From Symbiodinium natans (taxonomy: Eukaryota; Sar; Dinophyceae; Suessiales; Symbiodiniaceae), in contig CAJNDS010002845.1 in NCBI GenBank assembly GCA_905221605.1, positions 208,213-272,212 on the forward strand: DNA of 64,000 bases, written 5' to 3'. The notes under the pieces were generated by a model. The model searched no databases. It was not told the origin of the DNA and saw only the letters and a list, made by a program, of their open reading frames with translations. Positions 1-11,417 of this stretch are shown piece by piece (position 1 is the first letter of the stretch; every line of letters starts with the position of its first letter). A program made the position numbers and the translations under genes.

Positions 1-1537
1 TTCAGGCTGCTGCTTAGTCTGCTCCACCTAGCAACCAACCCTGTTCGACGCCTGGTGCAAATAGGGACCTTGCAGCGTGCTGCTGCCATTCATCGTTAGC
101 CTGGGCTGATCAAGGATCCGTGCACCACAAGCTTGGTGATATGTTGTTCAGAATCGGCATCCTGTTTGCTGCTCCGCCCACTGTGTTGCAACATCTCTTT
201 AAAGAGGCCGCCTGAACTGCCTACCCTTTTGCTTATCCTTGATCAGCCTTACTTTAAATCCCTGTGGCCATGGCATTTTCCGGCGTTTCGCCGCTCACTC
301 AAGCTGAATTCGCACGTTCCGCCAAGCATTTCCATCGAGCAGCGCGCTTCTGCAGCTGTAGCATGTGGCGCCCGTTTAACATGTGTAGAGGACTGCATCT
401 AGAGGTCCTTGCTGCGGGCAAGGCACGGCCTTGGGCAGGCCACCCAGAAGGCTTGAATGTCAACTTGAATGTTCAGCGACTTTCACACTCATTTGACATG
501 CAAATCGATCTCGTAAATAATTGTAGATTGTAATTAAGGGTAAGCACGCACCATTCAAGGAACTCGGTGCTGGTGTGTCCAAGGTATCTCATGCTCATCT
601 CGATACAGTTTGGCCTCGCTGGTATGCTTAGCGTTGCAGCTGTAGTTCGCGAGTTGTAGAGCCTGGCCGATGCTGCATGCTTGAAGCCAGGTATACAACC
701 CTTGCTTGCCAAGCAGTTCATTCACAGGGATTGCGTGCAGCAAGCTTAGACTTGTACCAGAAGCCGGGACAGAAGTTGAGATTGAACTATATTGCGTTAC
801 GTACCACCCGGCCTGTGACAAATCTCCAAAGACATGCTGTCAACCCTCCGGCGAACTTGGACTTTCTTGCAGCTCAGGACAAGTTCGTTGGTCTTTTGTG
901 CAGAGATGGCCAAGATCGTCAAGGGCTTAGTGCGGCTTGCAGCGGGGAGACATGTTGCGGTTAAATGGCCCTTCACTGGAAGAAGGCTCCGCCCTGCTCC
1001 ATGTTGCCACCTTTCGAGCAACGCTTTGCCTTTGCCTTTTGTTTTGCTTTCGCCCTGAGGTTAGCTGCCTGGCTATTATGCCAGAAGCTCGAGAGTCTCT
1101 CAGTGTTTTGAATCTCTTGCACATGGTTCAACACCTTCCAAGACATTGCACACATTGCAACACATTGCAACACAGTCACAGAATGAAATGAAATGAGATG
1201 GAATGAAGTGCTTGGGTGAGGTTCTTAGACGATACAGGGAAGAGATGCTTCAGCAACTGGAAGCTGAAGGACTGCTTGCTCGCCGCAGGCTGGGGGTTCA
1301 GAAAGCTACATGACTCGTACATAAAGCTCTGTTCAAGTCCAACAAGAGCAGGCAGGCCTCCATGATATGCCGCGATGCCAGGCATCCCCTCTGTTACATA
1401 CGTTGTGCAGAATTTCTGCGTACAGGCCTGGCCTCCCGTAGTGTCTGTACGGACCCAGCATGATGACGCAACCAAGAAGCAGGATGCAAGGCCGACGATA
1501 CGGTCAGTTGCTCAGTTGAAGCGCCTCAGTTTTGCAG
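1..1537. other. No gene assigned; weak coding-like stretches only
   Basis: I see no supported gene here. An ATG at 270 opens a 264-nt frame to 533 whose first 30 residues look protein-like (Met-Ala-Met-Ala-Phe start). A second stretch around 905-1000, after a TTTTGTGCAG-type acceptor, reads as a basic helix-like peptide. Neither has a convincing donor or a recognisable motif, so both are left as unassigned. Near 1149-1205 there are short direct repeats (CACATTGCAACA twice, then an ATGAAATGA-type run). Confidence 0.3.
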
Positions 1538-1660
1538 GTCGCATACCAGAACCTGGATGCGGTGGTCTTTAATGCAGCGCGCTCAACACTGTTGCAACAG
1601 GCAGATGCGGTTGCCAATTGGGTACTCAGCTGGCAAGGGGCATCGAATGCGAAGGCTTCC
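1538..1660 (+). CDS. Internal exon candidate, hypothetical protein
   Basis: A 41-codon phase-0 exon lies between a TTTTGCAG acceptor and a GTAAGT donor, about the best canonical splice pair in the window. The peptide starts VAYQNLDAVVF and continues as a helical, Ala/Leu/Gln-rich segment with a Trp-containing end (VLSWQG). The frame just upstream (about 1458-1537) is also open and Lys/Arg-rich and could be the preceding exon without an intron. Family not recognised. The quality of both splice sites makes a real exon more likely than chance. Confidence 0.5.
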
Positions 1661-2297
1661 GTAAGTCAAAGGCTTAAGGGTCGGTGGGAAGTAATTTAGT
1701 GCAGTGGGGCTGCCAGCACATGTAGTCTAGCGAGTAGCGTGTGCTAACCCATCCTCCACGAGAAGGATGGCAGACACTGGAGTCACTGGATACGAGGTGG
1801 CTTTCTGCATGCTTGCATGACCATGCAAAGTATGCATCGGCCGTGATGTCCATCCGCATGCTCATTTCCTTGCGACGCCCGTGGGCCGAAGTCCGGATAT
1901 GCGACTAGCACTGAAGGGGGGCATCCCGAGGAGTCCCTCTAACTCTTATCGGACTTTCAGAGGCTCTCTCCTCTCTGCCCGGCAGGAGGCAGATGGCCTC
2001 CGCGAACAGTCCAGGAGAAAGAGCAGAAAGAAAGAGCGGAAAGCGGGACACAGTGGGACAATGCTCATGGAGAAGTCTTCCTGTGTCTCGGCTGAAGGAT
2101 AGGACCTATGTCTACGGTCTCAGCAAGGCTGGGAGATCTCTGGCCAGTTCTCAAAGTGCTGAGCACACCGATCTAATAGAATGGGAGAGCGGTGTAGTTC
2201 AGCATAGACGCGCTGGGCCTGTGCCGCGCTGTTCGGGCAGTGCCCGCGACTCCGGCCAGGACGGGGCAGTTCACTGCCCGTGGCATGCAGTGCTATC

Positions 2298-2363
2298 ACA
2301 TACATACATACATAGGTATGTATGTATGTATGTATGTATGTATGTATGTATGTATGTATGTAT
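2298..2363. repeat. CATA/TATG tetranucleotide microsatellite that inverts on itself
   Basis: Four CATA units are followed, after a GG, by about twelve TATG units. The two halves are reverse complements, so the first part can fold back on the second as a small hairpin. Open frames through it on both strands are repeat translations, not genes. Confidence 0.9.
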
Positions 2364-3398
2364 ACAAGTTGGGCTCCGCTCACCGTACATCCATGAGCTC
2401 CTCACCGGGCAGTGGATTCAGTGGATTCGCAGTGACCAGGTGGTTGTTGCGTGAGCAGTCTGCACGTCAGAGGCCTGCGCTCCAAGCTCTACGAGATCCT
2501 TATGCACTCGGCAATGCAACATGGACCGGCTGGTTGCCATTGCAACGAGGATGCTATTTCACATCTCTGGTCTCGTGACACTTGCCTCGCCCCGCAGCGC
2601 GAAGCAGTGATGCAGCTGCATCACACGGCGGCGCCTTTTCTTCTGCCGCAAGAACAAATTCTACCATGTTGCAAGCCCTGCTTGGGCCGGGAAGGCCTTC
2701 CTGAAGGTGCGAGACTTGCAGCAAGGGCAAGCCGCCCATGCGAGCCAGCCCAGTCCGGCAGGTCTTGAGCTATCACGCTCCTCAGTGGACGCAGCTGTCA
2801 CAGCGGCCCGCGTTGAGGACGACTTGTCCATCTGTTGTTGCAGCAACGCGACGTCCGAGAATCACGAGGCGCGAGCCAGGGCTAAGGCGAATTCAGAGGC
2901 AAGAGCCAAGCCCGTGCCAAGTCCGTGGCCAATGTGAATGTCGCATTTTGTTTCACTGGCAGCGCCAGGTCTGCCTCTAGGCGTAATTGTTTTTTGTGGT
3001 CTGGTGCCCTCCTACACAACGCGACGAGAATTCCTAAACTAATCTTAGCACCGGTGCTGCGCGTGCACAAGGACGTGTGTCTAGTGAAATATTTTCTGTG
3101 TATGCACTTGAAGGCAAAGCTGCCGCTAAGATGGGTATTTGTAGTCTACTTCTTGCATCGCATCGTGTGAGCATGCACGTCGAATTGATGCTGGATGGCA
3201 ACGGACGTCGAGACACCCCAAGAACTTCACTCATGCATGCCCAGGTGCTGAACCAGTCCAAAGTGTTGTTTACAGCGTTTTTCTGCTTCGTCATCAGTGG
3301 AAGGCCATGCCATGCCACGCCATGCGGTTTCAGTGCAGCACTAGCTCAGATTGTCATAAGATGGCGCCCGCGAACGTTGCGGGCGTGCATGTGCGCAG

Positions 3399-3637
3399 CA
3401 GAACTTCATGCGGTTGTTCTATGCCAGGAAGCAAACACTGCAACAGTGCATCGCCCTCGTACTTGTCACTGTGGGCGGAATCATGGCCCCGCCCCCGGAT
3501 GGCCTGAGTTTGGGAGGCTCAGCTCAAGGAAGTGCTCAAGTGTTGTTGACGTGTGCAGTGTGCAATTCATCCCGGTTGTCCTTGCCGGTTTTGTTGTACG
3601 CGGTGGCCTTGGCTTGCACCTTGTTGCTTGCTCTCAG
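3399..3637 (+). CDS. Membrane-protein exon, drug/metabolite or nucleotide-sugar transporter-like
   Basis: The exon runs from a GTGCGCAG acceptor to a canonical GTGAGT donor. It encodes a basic stretch (LFYARKQTL) leading into a hydrophobic helix (IALVLVTVGGIM), then a Gly/Ser/Pro loop, then a second hydrophobic helix near the end (LPVLLYAVALACTLLLAL). A basic loop followed by a helix of this type is common in the nucleotide-sugar/triose-phosphate transporter superfamily (LQW-x-A/SLVxLxxGV pattern). I infer a polytopic membrane transporter, but a single exon cannot settle the family. An alternative frame over 3545-3640 is also hydrophobic, so the right-hand splice choice is uncertain. Confidence 0.4.
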
Positions 3638-3742
3638 GTGAGTATCCCCGACAGTTCGCCAGAGAAGGTGGAAGATGACGCAGACAAGCAGGCGCGCGAA
3701 GCCCTTGCCCGCGCTGTGTGTCAGTCCAAAGCACGTCCCTAA
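3638..3742 (+). CDS. Possible C-terminal exon, acidic/basic tail
   Basis: A frame open to a TAA at 3740-3742 reads SIPDSSPEKVEDDADKQA and then an Ala/Arg-rich helix ending in KARP. It looks like a hydrophilic C-terminal tail. It is in a different frame from the membrane exon immediately upstream, so either an alternative splice site joins them or the GTGAGT at 3638 is not used. It may be the cytosolic tail of the same transporter-like protein. Confidence 0.35.
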   Translation: MSIPDSSPEKVEDDADKQAREALARAVCQSKARP

Positions 3743-6426
3743 CACTCTGTTATACTCTTTGCGAGCTATATTTATCACTGTCTCACCAATACCCTTCTCA
3801 GTTGATTCACCAGCTACCACACACAGGCAACGCAATTGTTCATGAACCCTCCACAAACCCTGAAACACCAAGTAAATGCAACAGTTTAATTGTGCATGTT
3901 CGGGCATGTTCTACGCGGAGAGCCGTGGTTCCCTGGGCCGTTGGCATGTTGGGTATGGGCGCTACTTTCAAGTGGACCCAAGCCGTAGACTCGAAACCCT
4001 CTATGTTAAACTCCCAGCAGTGAGGAGGAGAGAAAGGTTCGTCGCTTCCATAATCGCGGTACTTCAGGGGTAGACTGGCTAGAGGTCAGGGGACAATGTG
4101 GGAGTTTGCGCGACTGGTGCGGAGGAAAACCGCTTCCTGGGCCTTGCTTGCGCTGTAGTTGGTTCTGCACTCAGCGGCTTGGGCAGCGGCATTGCGGCCT
4201 GCCTGGCATGCTTTCATGTACCTGTTCTCTGAGCCGAGCCCTCAAGGCAAGGGTGCCAAGAGCTTGAAGAGCCAGGAATGGGCGCTACAGAGCCGAGGGC
4301 GAAATAGCTTCCTTCTTTCACTGGAATTGGCCTCCATGGGCTGTTCGCCACCCAGATGTTTGCGAAAGTGATGTTCTTCTGCGGGGTTGCTGAAAGCTGC
4401 TTGGCGCCATGACCAAAGATTGGCCACAGGCATGATTATTGCCACCACTTCGTTGCTTGGCCTTTCGCCCGACAGTGTCAGGACCAGGGTTTCCAGCAAG
4501 TGCACCACCTTCGTTTATTGAGACCCTGTAGTTGCGTTCCCAAACCCTGGATCCTGCACTTGAAAGACAGGCTGGCCTCGAGACACATGCAAGGTCAGAT
4601 CAAATGTGTTAAATAGTGCTTGCATCGATGCCTGTGGGAAGGATGAGAGAGAATGGCCCTTTTGCTGGCTGGACTCTCTGGACATGGATTCCTGCACCCA
4701 CTTGCTTGCACACGAGCCGTAAAGCACAGCTCAACAGAGCTTCCGTGCTTTGTGAGAGATCAAGTGATTGCATGCCCCATGCTTCTTCACCGCTCCAACT
4801 GTGTGTGGGTACTTGATGGCACTTGGTTTCACTACTTTCATGCTACGTGACTCGCCTCGGCCGGGGCATGCCCAGTGGCGAGGGTGCGAAGGTGCTTTCG
4901 TCTTCAGGGCTTCAGCTTCGTGCATTCCATGCATAGACCAGGCACCCCAGGTGGGAGTGGGTGGGGGTGGGTGGGGCTGGGAGAAAATTTGGTGTCCGCG
5001 CCTTGCTCTTAGTGCACCGTCCGCTCCCGGACACCTGTCGGCTAGCAAAGAATGCCAAGTAAAGGGCGCAATCGCGCACAGGCCCTTGGGCCCTTGGGGA
5101 GGGGTTTAGTGCTTTGTGCTACCCAGACACCTACGGCCCGAGGCCTCGGCAATTGAACTGGGGGGATGCGTCTGAAATGCGCAGCTCTGGCAACTCGATT
5201 CAGATCTCATCAGATTTCTTCAGGTACTTTGCCAAGGCCTGGGTGGAATTGTCGTCGGCATCATCACCCAAGTGGCTCCGCACTAAGGAGCTGACAGGTG
5301 AACTGGTTGCAAGCCACGATGTTGCTTAAGGTTTGCTTAAGTGTCAGCGCTTCTGAGCTGGACGACCAGAGGAATTGTGCAGCACGTGCACTAAATGAGC
5401 TTTATCTTCGATGACTCTGAACTTCTCAGAGTTGCAGGTGTATGCAGCACCAGAGTAAGCAGGGAAGCATGAACGATAAGAGATCCAAGCCCAATAAGCC
5501 CAGGCTGGTGGCGTCCGAAAGGTTATGGCCACAATTTGTGGTCTTATCTTGACATGCGTGCCTGGAGCCCATTCAGTAGTGTGATTGGTGTGGCTCGTGA
5601 TTCGTGATCTTGCAAGCTTGGCTGCTTGATAAGGTTGCAGCAGGCCTTGCTTGGCATGCGCCTGACGTGGATCCGCCCCACTTCTCATGTGAAATACGGC
5701 CTGGCGCTACGTAACAGAAAGCCACATGAAGCGCCCATTGCTTTGTGTAAGCGTTCGGGGTTTAAAGTTGAAAGGTTCAAGTCCAGTGACAGCTTCAAAG
5801 TCGAAGCTATTCGAAGAAACGTTTTGCACGCATTGCGCCAGGTGGTTGGTTCTTGCTGCTGTGCCTCTCGTTGCGAGCGGCATCTATCTTCATGTGCCTT
5901 AGCCAACATGACATCATCATTTGACAACATGCTGCTGGCGGGTGGGCTTCGGAGGGTTTACCACGAGGGTGTCAAGAGTCAACGGTGCTTGTCGAACCGT
6001 CAAACCAGCCTCCCTTGCACACCAGACGGGCCAAGGCAAGTTTTCCACCGCCTTCGCAACACGCAACCTGATGTTTGGAAAACAAAGTGGCGCTCTGCTG
6101 CGTAGCCGCATGGTGCGAAGCAGTGAGGCGAGGGCTATAGCATTGAACCGAACGTCAAGAGAGTGTGAATTGTCAAGGGCAATGGCGTTTCGACGCAGAA
6201 TGCTTGCAAATAAGCGGAAGCGCATTTTCGTAATCAGAGGCTCGCGTCTGCGCTGTCATCGAGTCCCAATTCCTGTAGTTGTCACTAAGTTCTGAGCAGT
6301 TTGCATCTTGCATTTTTGATCCGCCTGCAGTTTTCTTGAAGCAGAGGGCGTAGTGTCGTAGCGCTTGTGGCCGCAATGCCAGCGCGCCAGGCCCACCCGT
6401 GGTGCGTGTAGTGTAGTGTCGTGCGC
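3743..6426. other. No gene supported
   Basis: Nothing here reaches the level of a gene. A frame at 5114-5329 has some protein texture but no clear splice sites or motif, and the same is true of a frame at 5626-6105. There is a short G-rich repeat at about 4958-4980 (GGGTGGGGGTGGGTGGGG). Confidence 0.3.
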
Positions 6427-6675
6427 ATGTCATTTGTGGATCTTGATGGGATGTTGCGGGCTATGCTTGAAGGGTGGTGCACGCGTCTGCCCCAACCAGG
6501 CGCTTTCTCGCATATTTTCACCGTTGAACCGCCTGGGACAAAGGCTGCCCCACGACGCTGGCCCGCACCCGGCACAACAGAGAGCGGATTCGCAGCACAG
6601 CTACTTGTAGCATCTTGTAACATCGTAGCTGCCAAGACAATCTGTAGCCGCAGTCACAGGAAGGGTGTCGACTAG
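6427..6675 (+). CDS. Possible first exon, hypothetical protein
   Basis: An ATG at 6427 opens a frame beginning MSFVDLDGMLRAMLEG and continuing with a Trp/Pro-containing segment (HIFTVEPPGTK). The stop is at 6673. The first 45 residues look coding; the rest is Ser/Ala/Arg-rich and may run into an intron. Not recognised. Confidence 0.3.
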   Translation: MSFVDLDGMLRAMLEGWCTRLPQPGAFSHIFTVEPPGTKAAPRRWPAPGTTESGFAAQLLVASCNIVAAKTICSRSHRKGVD

Positions 6676-7544
6676 CAAATGCTCGAAAGAATGAGTCTGA
6701 GAGAGTTGCAAGCGATTGCAAGCGTCTCAGAAGTCTCAAGTGTCAAACTAAGGAGTTGCTTTCTGTTGTGGTTCGTCCCAAGATGGGACAAGGATCAGAC
6801 CGGCGAGTTCTGACCTGGGCAAAGCTCCTGGGAAAGAGCAGTGGCTCTGTTTGAGCCATGAAAGACTTTGTGGGGCTGCGCATCCTGGCCAATCACAACT
6901 CTTGGCCACTGCTAAGGGCCCTGTCGGGGTGTGTCAACTTTGCAGCAAATTCTGCCTTGTTTGTGTGGCTAATCTGGCGACTTACCTCAGACAGGCCAAG
7001 AGTCATAAGAATGATGCCTCGAACCTGGGGCATCTGTTTCAAGTATAGGTGTCATCTTTGGTATGATCATAGCTGAACCAATCATCCACGGTCAATGCTG
7101 CCGTGTCAAGACAAGCTCCGTGATGCAGCCGGTCATCGGCGTGAGGCTGCCAGAATAAAAAAGCCCAGCCCTCTTGGTCCGACGGGTGGTGCGTGTCTGC
7201 CTCAGGGTGCAAGCATCATGGTACATTGATCCAGTGAGCCTTCCATCAGCCTCTATCGAAGCTTCATTCGCGCTGTTCGCTCCTGGGTCACGTCTCGTCA
7301 TGACAGGCCACCCAAGTCCTGGCATCACCCGCAATAACTCCACGCGGCTCCAGTGCGCCCTCACAGTCCTCATGATGAGTGTCGATGATGGCCCGAAATG
7401 GCAGCTTTGCCTCCAGCTTTTGAGGCAAGAAGCGAGACATCGACATCCTCGCTCGGTCCCGGCCACGTTTGGATGCCTTGGAATTCGTCCGGGCCACTTG
7501 GCATCCGTTGGATTTGTATCATGTCACAGCCATTCTCTTTGCGA

Positions 7545-7560
7545 ACCCCCCCCCCCCCCC
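7545..7560. repeat. Poly-C run
   Basis: An uninterrupted run of about 16 C residues. Frames that cross it give poly-proline or poly-glycine and are not evidence of a gene. Similar runs occur at 17636-17654, 28920-28930 and 45856-45867. Confidence 0.9.
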
Positions 7561-7653
7561 ACGACAAGCCTCTCCTCTGAAGGAGGCCTCCTAGATAGGT
7601 CCGCAACATACGTATGTCGTGACACCGCGACATACCCTTCTTCTTGACTTGAG

Positions 7654-7941
7654 TCACAAAACACGTGTCGCCACACTTCGTGCAGCCACAAGACTAAGAA
7701 GCTCAGCCCAGAGCCGGTGTTTGGGCCTTGCTTCCATCCAGTTGTTGTCGCTGGTTCGACGGGTCTCGCAGTGAGGGCATCTTTTTTTTGCAGACGTTTG
7801 TCCTCTGCAGTCTTGATGCTGCATTGATCGTTCCGACTTTTCACCATCAATAGACTCAGACAACACCTCATGCATGTACTTCGTGCCAGCTCTGAGGACT
7901 CTTGCTGCACTAGAAAGTGCTTGACCCAAGGCAATTGCCAA
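7654..7941 (-). CDS. Minus-strand ORF, doubtful
   Basis: A 95-codon minus-strand frame has a helical N-terminal part (ALSSAARVLRAG) and a CPHCETRR cysteine pair. The opposite strand over the same bases is also open in long stretches and joins the + frame at 7925, so at most one reading is right. I cannot decide; the surrounding exon candidates are +. Confidence 0.25.
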   Translation of the reverse strand: MAIALGQALSSAARVLRAGTKYMHEVLSESIDGEKSERSMQHQDCRGQTSAKKRCPHCETRRTSDNNWMEARPKHRLWAELLSLVAARSVATRVL

Positions 7942-8017
7942 GCGCTTTCCAGACGATCACACCTTGAAGCACATGCTGAAACAGTGCTTGGAAGGCGAGA
8001 TGGCAGGAAGGGAAGCT
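7925..8017 (+). CDS. Exon candidate, hypothetical protein
   Basis: The frame begins after an in-frame TGA (7922-7924) and reads PKAIAKRFPDDHTLKHMLKQ then CLEGEM, a well-formed amphipathic segment. It ends at a TGA (8018). The coding look and the frame shared with 7830-7921 across the stop suggest either a decayed gene or an exon with hidden splice sites. Probably belongs with the two exons downstream. Confidence 0.35.
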
Positions 8018-8046
8018 TGAAAAGGGCGTGGTGCAAAGTGCGGCAG

Positions 8047-8228
8047 GTGCTCCAAGCTCTGCGAGGGCGGAGACGGATGCCTACAACTTGCTGACGGACA
8101 CCGCAGTACTGCCACCCAGTGATCAGACATTTCAGACCCTGTGTGTTGCAGCATTCTGCCACTTGAACAGTGCTATGCTGTTGAAGAGAGCTGTTACGAT
8201 GACGCGTCTGCCGGTTAGAAGCAGTTGA
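8047..8228 (+). CDS. Exon candidate, hypothetical protein
   Basis: The sequence follows a GCGGCAG acceptor and reads as an Ala/Thr-rich start (ARAETDAYNLLTDTAVLPPS) followed by a helix with FQTLCVAAFCHLNSAMLL and a basic end. The texture is reminiscent of helical-repeat proteins such as PPR proteins, but no full repeat can be counted. TGA at 8226. Confidence 0.4.
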
Positions 8229-8289
8229 CAGGTCCTGAAACAGGCAAGCAGGGACAAGCGGCCTCCCCAGCTCGACGATGGTTCCATGA

Positions 8290-8406
8290 GGATTCCATGA
8301 GGCCTACAAGGTCGCTTCGGCAGTCTTCGTGAAACAAGTGAAAGCTGAGGGCGCCAAAGCCAGCCGCCGGGCAGTTGGACGCCCGATTAAAACTGCTGAG
8401 GGCTAA
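8290..8406 (+). CDS. C-terminal exon candidate, hypothetical protein
   Basis: Open from after a TGA to a TAA at 8404-8406. The peptide contains EAYKVASAVFVKQVKAEGAK followed by SRRAVGRPIK and a Gly end. It is strongly protein-like, with G/C-ending codons. Likely the last exon of the anonymous + gene that includes 7925-8228. Confidence 0.45.
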   Translation, partial: GFHEAYKVASAVFVKQVKAEGAKASRRAVGRPIKTAEG

Positions 8407-8961
8407 GCCGGCTAAGCAAGGAAGCTTGACACATCGCATAACATGGTTGCCTTGATCGTATGCTTCCGACTCTCGTCATGCCTGTGTCTTGCCTGTTGCT
8501 CACATGTTTGGTAAGGCAGCTGCCTTCTCAAGAAAAAGAGGCCCGCGAGACTTTAGGAGAACCGACAGAAGCGTCTTCCTTGCGATGCATCCGATGCAAG
8601 CTTATGACTCATGTTGTGTCGAAAAGAAGACATCATGTGCTGGAGAGAGTAGGGTCAAGCATTTTGGATGTATCTTGCGTATGCGGCACCAGTGCTGTAT
8701 CTGTACTTTTGAACTGCTATACTCGACAGCAATGATTATTGCAATTGTTTTGGGCGACCTCATTTCATGTCCCAGGGGTCGTTCCAGAAGTGGCTCAACC
8801 AAGATGCCGACAGAGCGGGGAGGCTGGAATCACTACCGCACCATGTCCCACGCTGCCATGCCAGCAATGCATCTGTGAGAATGTCGCCAGAGAAGAATGG
8901 GAAGATGGGCTAGAATAAGCAAGTGTGAGTATCTTTGTGCAGCTGTCGCTTCTCTCACCAG

Positions 8962-9049
8962 GTTTCTGAACCTGCTGCAAGATGCCAGCAAGATCTCCAG
9001 AAAGATCCGTAGCTACATGCGACACCGTGCCAAGCAGTGCCTACCTTGA
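8962..9049 (+). CDS. Small exon candidate, basic helix
   Basis: After a CTCACCAG acceptor a one-nucleotide phase leads into FLNLLQDASKISRKIRSYMR and then HRAKQCLP, ending at a TGA. It is a convincing basic amphipathic helix. No family recognised. Confidence 0.4.
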
Positions 9050-9304
9050 AGTGCTACTGGTAGCATCCATTGGCATCCCGCGTGCATCCAGCCTTCGTCA
9101 CGCGTTGTGGTCTCTAGAGGGCACAGCTGGATCTGAGGTGCTTGGAACGTGGCGCGCGGCTTGGTCCAACAGGGCCAGTTGTTCCAGCCAGGCTTGCGGC
9201 CTCCGCATCTTCACTGCCGAATCATGTCAAATCTCATCTGATCCCCATTTGCTGGCTTGTAGGAACAGGACAGAGGCGGATCTCCCTGCTTTGTACGTCA
9301 TTGA

Positions 9305-9453
9305 GGCTGTCGAAAGAAGTACCATTGGCAGCCAATGTGCACATCGACTTGTTGAGGGATTTTGCGGACCTTGTACAGGACGCCTTCGCCCACCTTTGCC
9401 GCAGGTTTGGGGCAAATGAGGCCCAGCGCCAACCACAAGCCATTTTTACCTGA
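9305..9453 (+). CDS. C-terminal exon candidate, hypothetical protein
   Basis: A helical frame contains KEVPLAANVHIDLLRDFADL and VQDAFAHLCRRFG, ending IFT plus TGA at 9451. The run of hydrophobic heptads is typical of a folded helical domain. The upstream limit is uncertain, as the frame is open back to 9142 with less convincing sequence. Confidence 0.4.
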
Positions 9454-10064
9454 GAAGGCTTCTGCCGACTTCTCCCCTTGTCAAGGTCTATGTCCGCTTT
9501 GGTCCATACTATTTGCAGGGAGCTGACAAGCTTGCATGCTGCATATCCCATTATAGTCTCAAAATGTCCCTAAGGTGTCGAACCGTCAACGACTCCAAAG
9601 AAGCGAAGCCTCTCATTGAGGAGTCTGATGCACAGCATGCTGGTGACATGAAACCTGCATGAAGCCCACAGAACGCACCAATCTCATGCACCGCTGAGGG
9701 TTCCTGATTCCACGCCCGGCCTTGCACTCAAGCCAGACGCCCAATGCTTCGTGTTTCATCTGAGAGTGCTGAGGTGGTGGTGCAGTTGTTGAGTGTCCAA
9801 CCCACAGCATTTCCTGTGGTCGCCTCAGCTTTGCAGTGCTTTTCATTCGCCAGTCTCCTCTGATGGTACGAATTGACGTGAAAGCTCAGAGGCGGACCCA
9901 GCACTTCTATCCCCGACCAGAAATCTGGGTACGCAAGTCAGCTCTGGCGCTTGCAAAGTTCCTGATATCTGGCGCTGCTACAAAGAACTTTGCAAGCGCT
10001 TTCGTTGCGGGTGCATTGCGCAAAAGGTGGTTTCCAAACATCGATAGCCCCGAGTTCATCTTTG

Positions 10065-10208
10065 GGGGGTCCTGGTGGTCAGAGCCTTGGCAAACGTTTC
10101 AGCATCAGGCACCTGCAAGAGCATTTTAAAAAATATCGCCTGGACGATCTCTGTGAGAAGTCCGATCGCGCAGCCAGGCAAATGGACCTCGGGAGGCTTC
10201 ACAGCTGC
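10065..10208 (+). CDS. Exon candidate, hypothetical protein
   Basis: The frame contains GKRFSIRHLQEHFKKYRLDD then LCEKSDRAARQMDLGRLH, a charged helical segment with good codon texture. It lies 30 bp upstream of another coding-like frame. Function unknown. Confidence 0.4.
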
Positions 10209-10237
10209 GCAGGTGTTCGCCCCGACCTAAGACTCCT

Positions 10238-10510
10238 ATGTGCTCATGTCAGACTACTTCAGACGAACCGCGATCGATTGCCAATGGGACCTCTGTCTTT
10301 TGGAAAGGCTTGGAGTGGTCTGTGCCCAGCATCAAGAAGGTCTCTTTGCAGTTTGCATACATGGCCACCAACGTTCTCGCGCGTTCTGGCGAGCAGGTGA
10401 CGTACTCCACACGCGCAGAATTTCAGTCGGACCTTCTTCTAGCCAGCAGTCTGAGCCTAAGTCCGAACAGACAAAGATTTCCAGTTCTCCTGTTCTTGAC
10501 GACCAACTAG
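10238..10510 (+). CDS. Exon candidate, hypothetical protein
   Basis: A 90-codon frame contains ANGTSVFWKGLEWSVPSIKK followed by VSLQFAYMATNVLARSGEQV and a Thr/Ser/Leu-rich end. The middle looks like folded-domain sequence; the last 20 residues are less convincing. A second frame over 10246-10330 also reads plausibly, so the exon limits are approximate. Confidence 0.4.
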   Translation: MCSCQTTSDEPRSIANGTSVFWKGLEWSVPSIKKVSLQFAYMATNVLARSGEQVTYSTRAEFQSDLLLASSLSLSPNRQRFPVLLFLTTN

Positions 10511-11116
10511 CATTTTTTGTTGTCCTTTTGTTTTTCCGACACGAATTTCAGCTCCGAGGTGGCCAGCAGATTGTGGTCACACAAGCTCTGAGCTTGGAAT
10601 CCATATTGAAATCCGGCAAGCAGTGTCAGCTGGTGCTCCCCTTCACGTTCATCGCTTAGTCCCGCACACAGCCAACAAACGAGAGACTGAAGCACCAATA
10701 TCGAGCAGGCAGGTAAAAGCAGACCCCGCAGAACCTTGTGATCGTTAAGACTGAATCTGATCTAACGGGTTAAATCCACCTTCACCCGGCACATCAATTG
10801 AGGTGCGGGATGGCGGCAAAGCCTTCCTCTCCCGAGTCAAGCCTGGAGATGCCAGGATCCCGGCCCGGGTTTGATCTCATCAGTCGTCCTGTAGCAACAT
10901 GTGTTGTTTATATTATGTTTTTACATGTTTTTACTCTATATCTCCATACTCATACTACCATGTTTTCCGAGTTATACGTTCTTGATGGTGTTTGACTGTG
11001 TTGAACAACAGACGAGGTGTTGCAGCTGAATGCTGGCGGAAGTGCGGACTCTGCATTTGTGGGGTGCGGGCCAGAGTGTGTGACACTGAAGCATTCGCCA
11101 TGTTTCGCAAATTTCG

Positions 11117-11314
11117 GTGATGCAGTGGTTGTACAATACTGGTCCGAGGCTCTCACTTGCAGAGGCCTTGACGAAACTTGCGGACGACTTCCTGCAACCG
11201 CTAACATTGGTTTTCAAGGCCCATTCATATTCCGTGCTGTTCAAGAAGCTGCAACATCTCATTCGCGAACCCTTCAAGCCCCTCCAGAGACCCAGCGGTG
11301 GCACGACATCTTGA
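11117..11314 (+). CDS. Coding-like frame, helical protein (first part)
   Basis: The frame begins VMQWLYNTGPRLSLAEALTK and continues with LADDFLQPLTLVFKAHSY and a basic end (FKKLQHLIREPFKP). It terminates at a TGA. The coding texture continues without an obvious intron in a different frame from 11304, so this pair may be one protein interrupted by a frameshift. Confidence 0.45.
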   Translation: MMQWLYNTGPRLSLAEALTKLADDFLQPLTLVFKAHSYSVLFKKLQHLIREPFKPLQRPSGGTTS

Positions 11315-11417
11315 GATTCTAGCAGAGATGCGGCAGGGCGCGCAGCTGAGCGGCGAAAGCCAAAGGCTACAGAGGTTGCTGGAAAAGCCGCTGAAGGCAG
11401 CACTCAGAGCTGCATGA
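11304..11417 (+). CDS. Coding-like frame, helical protein (second part)
   Basis: The sequence RHLEILAEMRQGAQLSGESQ then RLQRLLEKPLKAALRAA ends at a TGA. It is a strong coiled-coil-like helix and overlaps the end of the preceding frame by 11 nt in another frame. It may be the continuation after an indel, or after a very short GT..AG segment (GTGGCACG...TAGCAG). Confidence 0.4.
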   Translation, partial: RHLEILAEMRQGAQLSGESQRLQRLLEKPLKAALRAA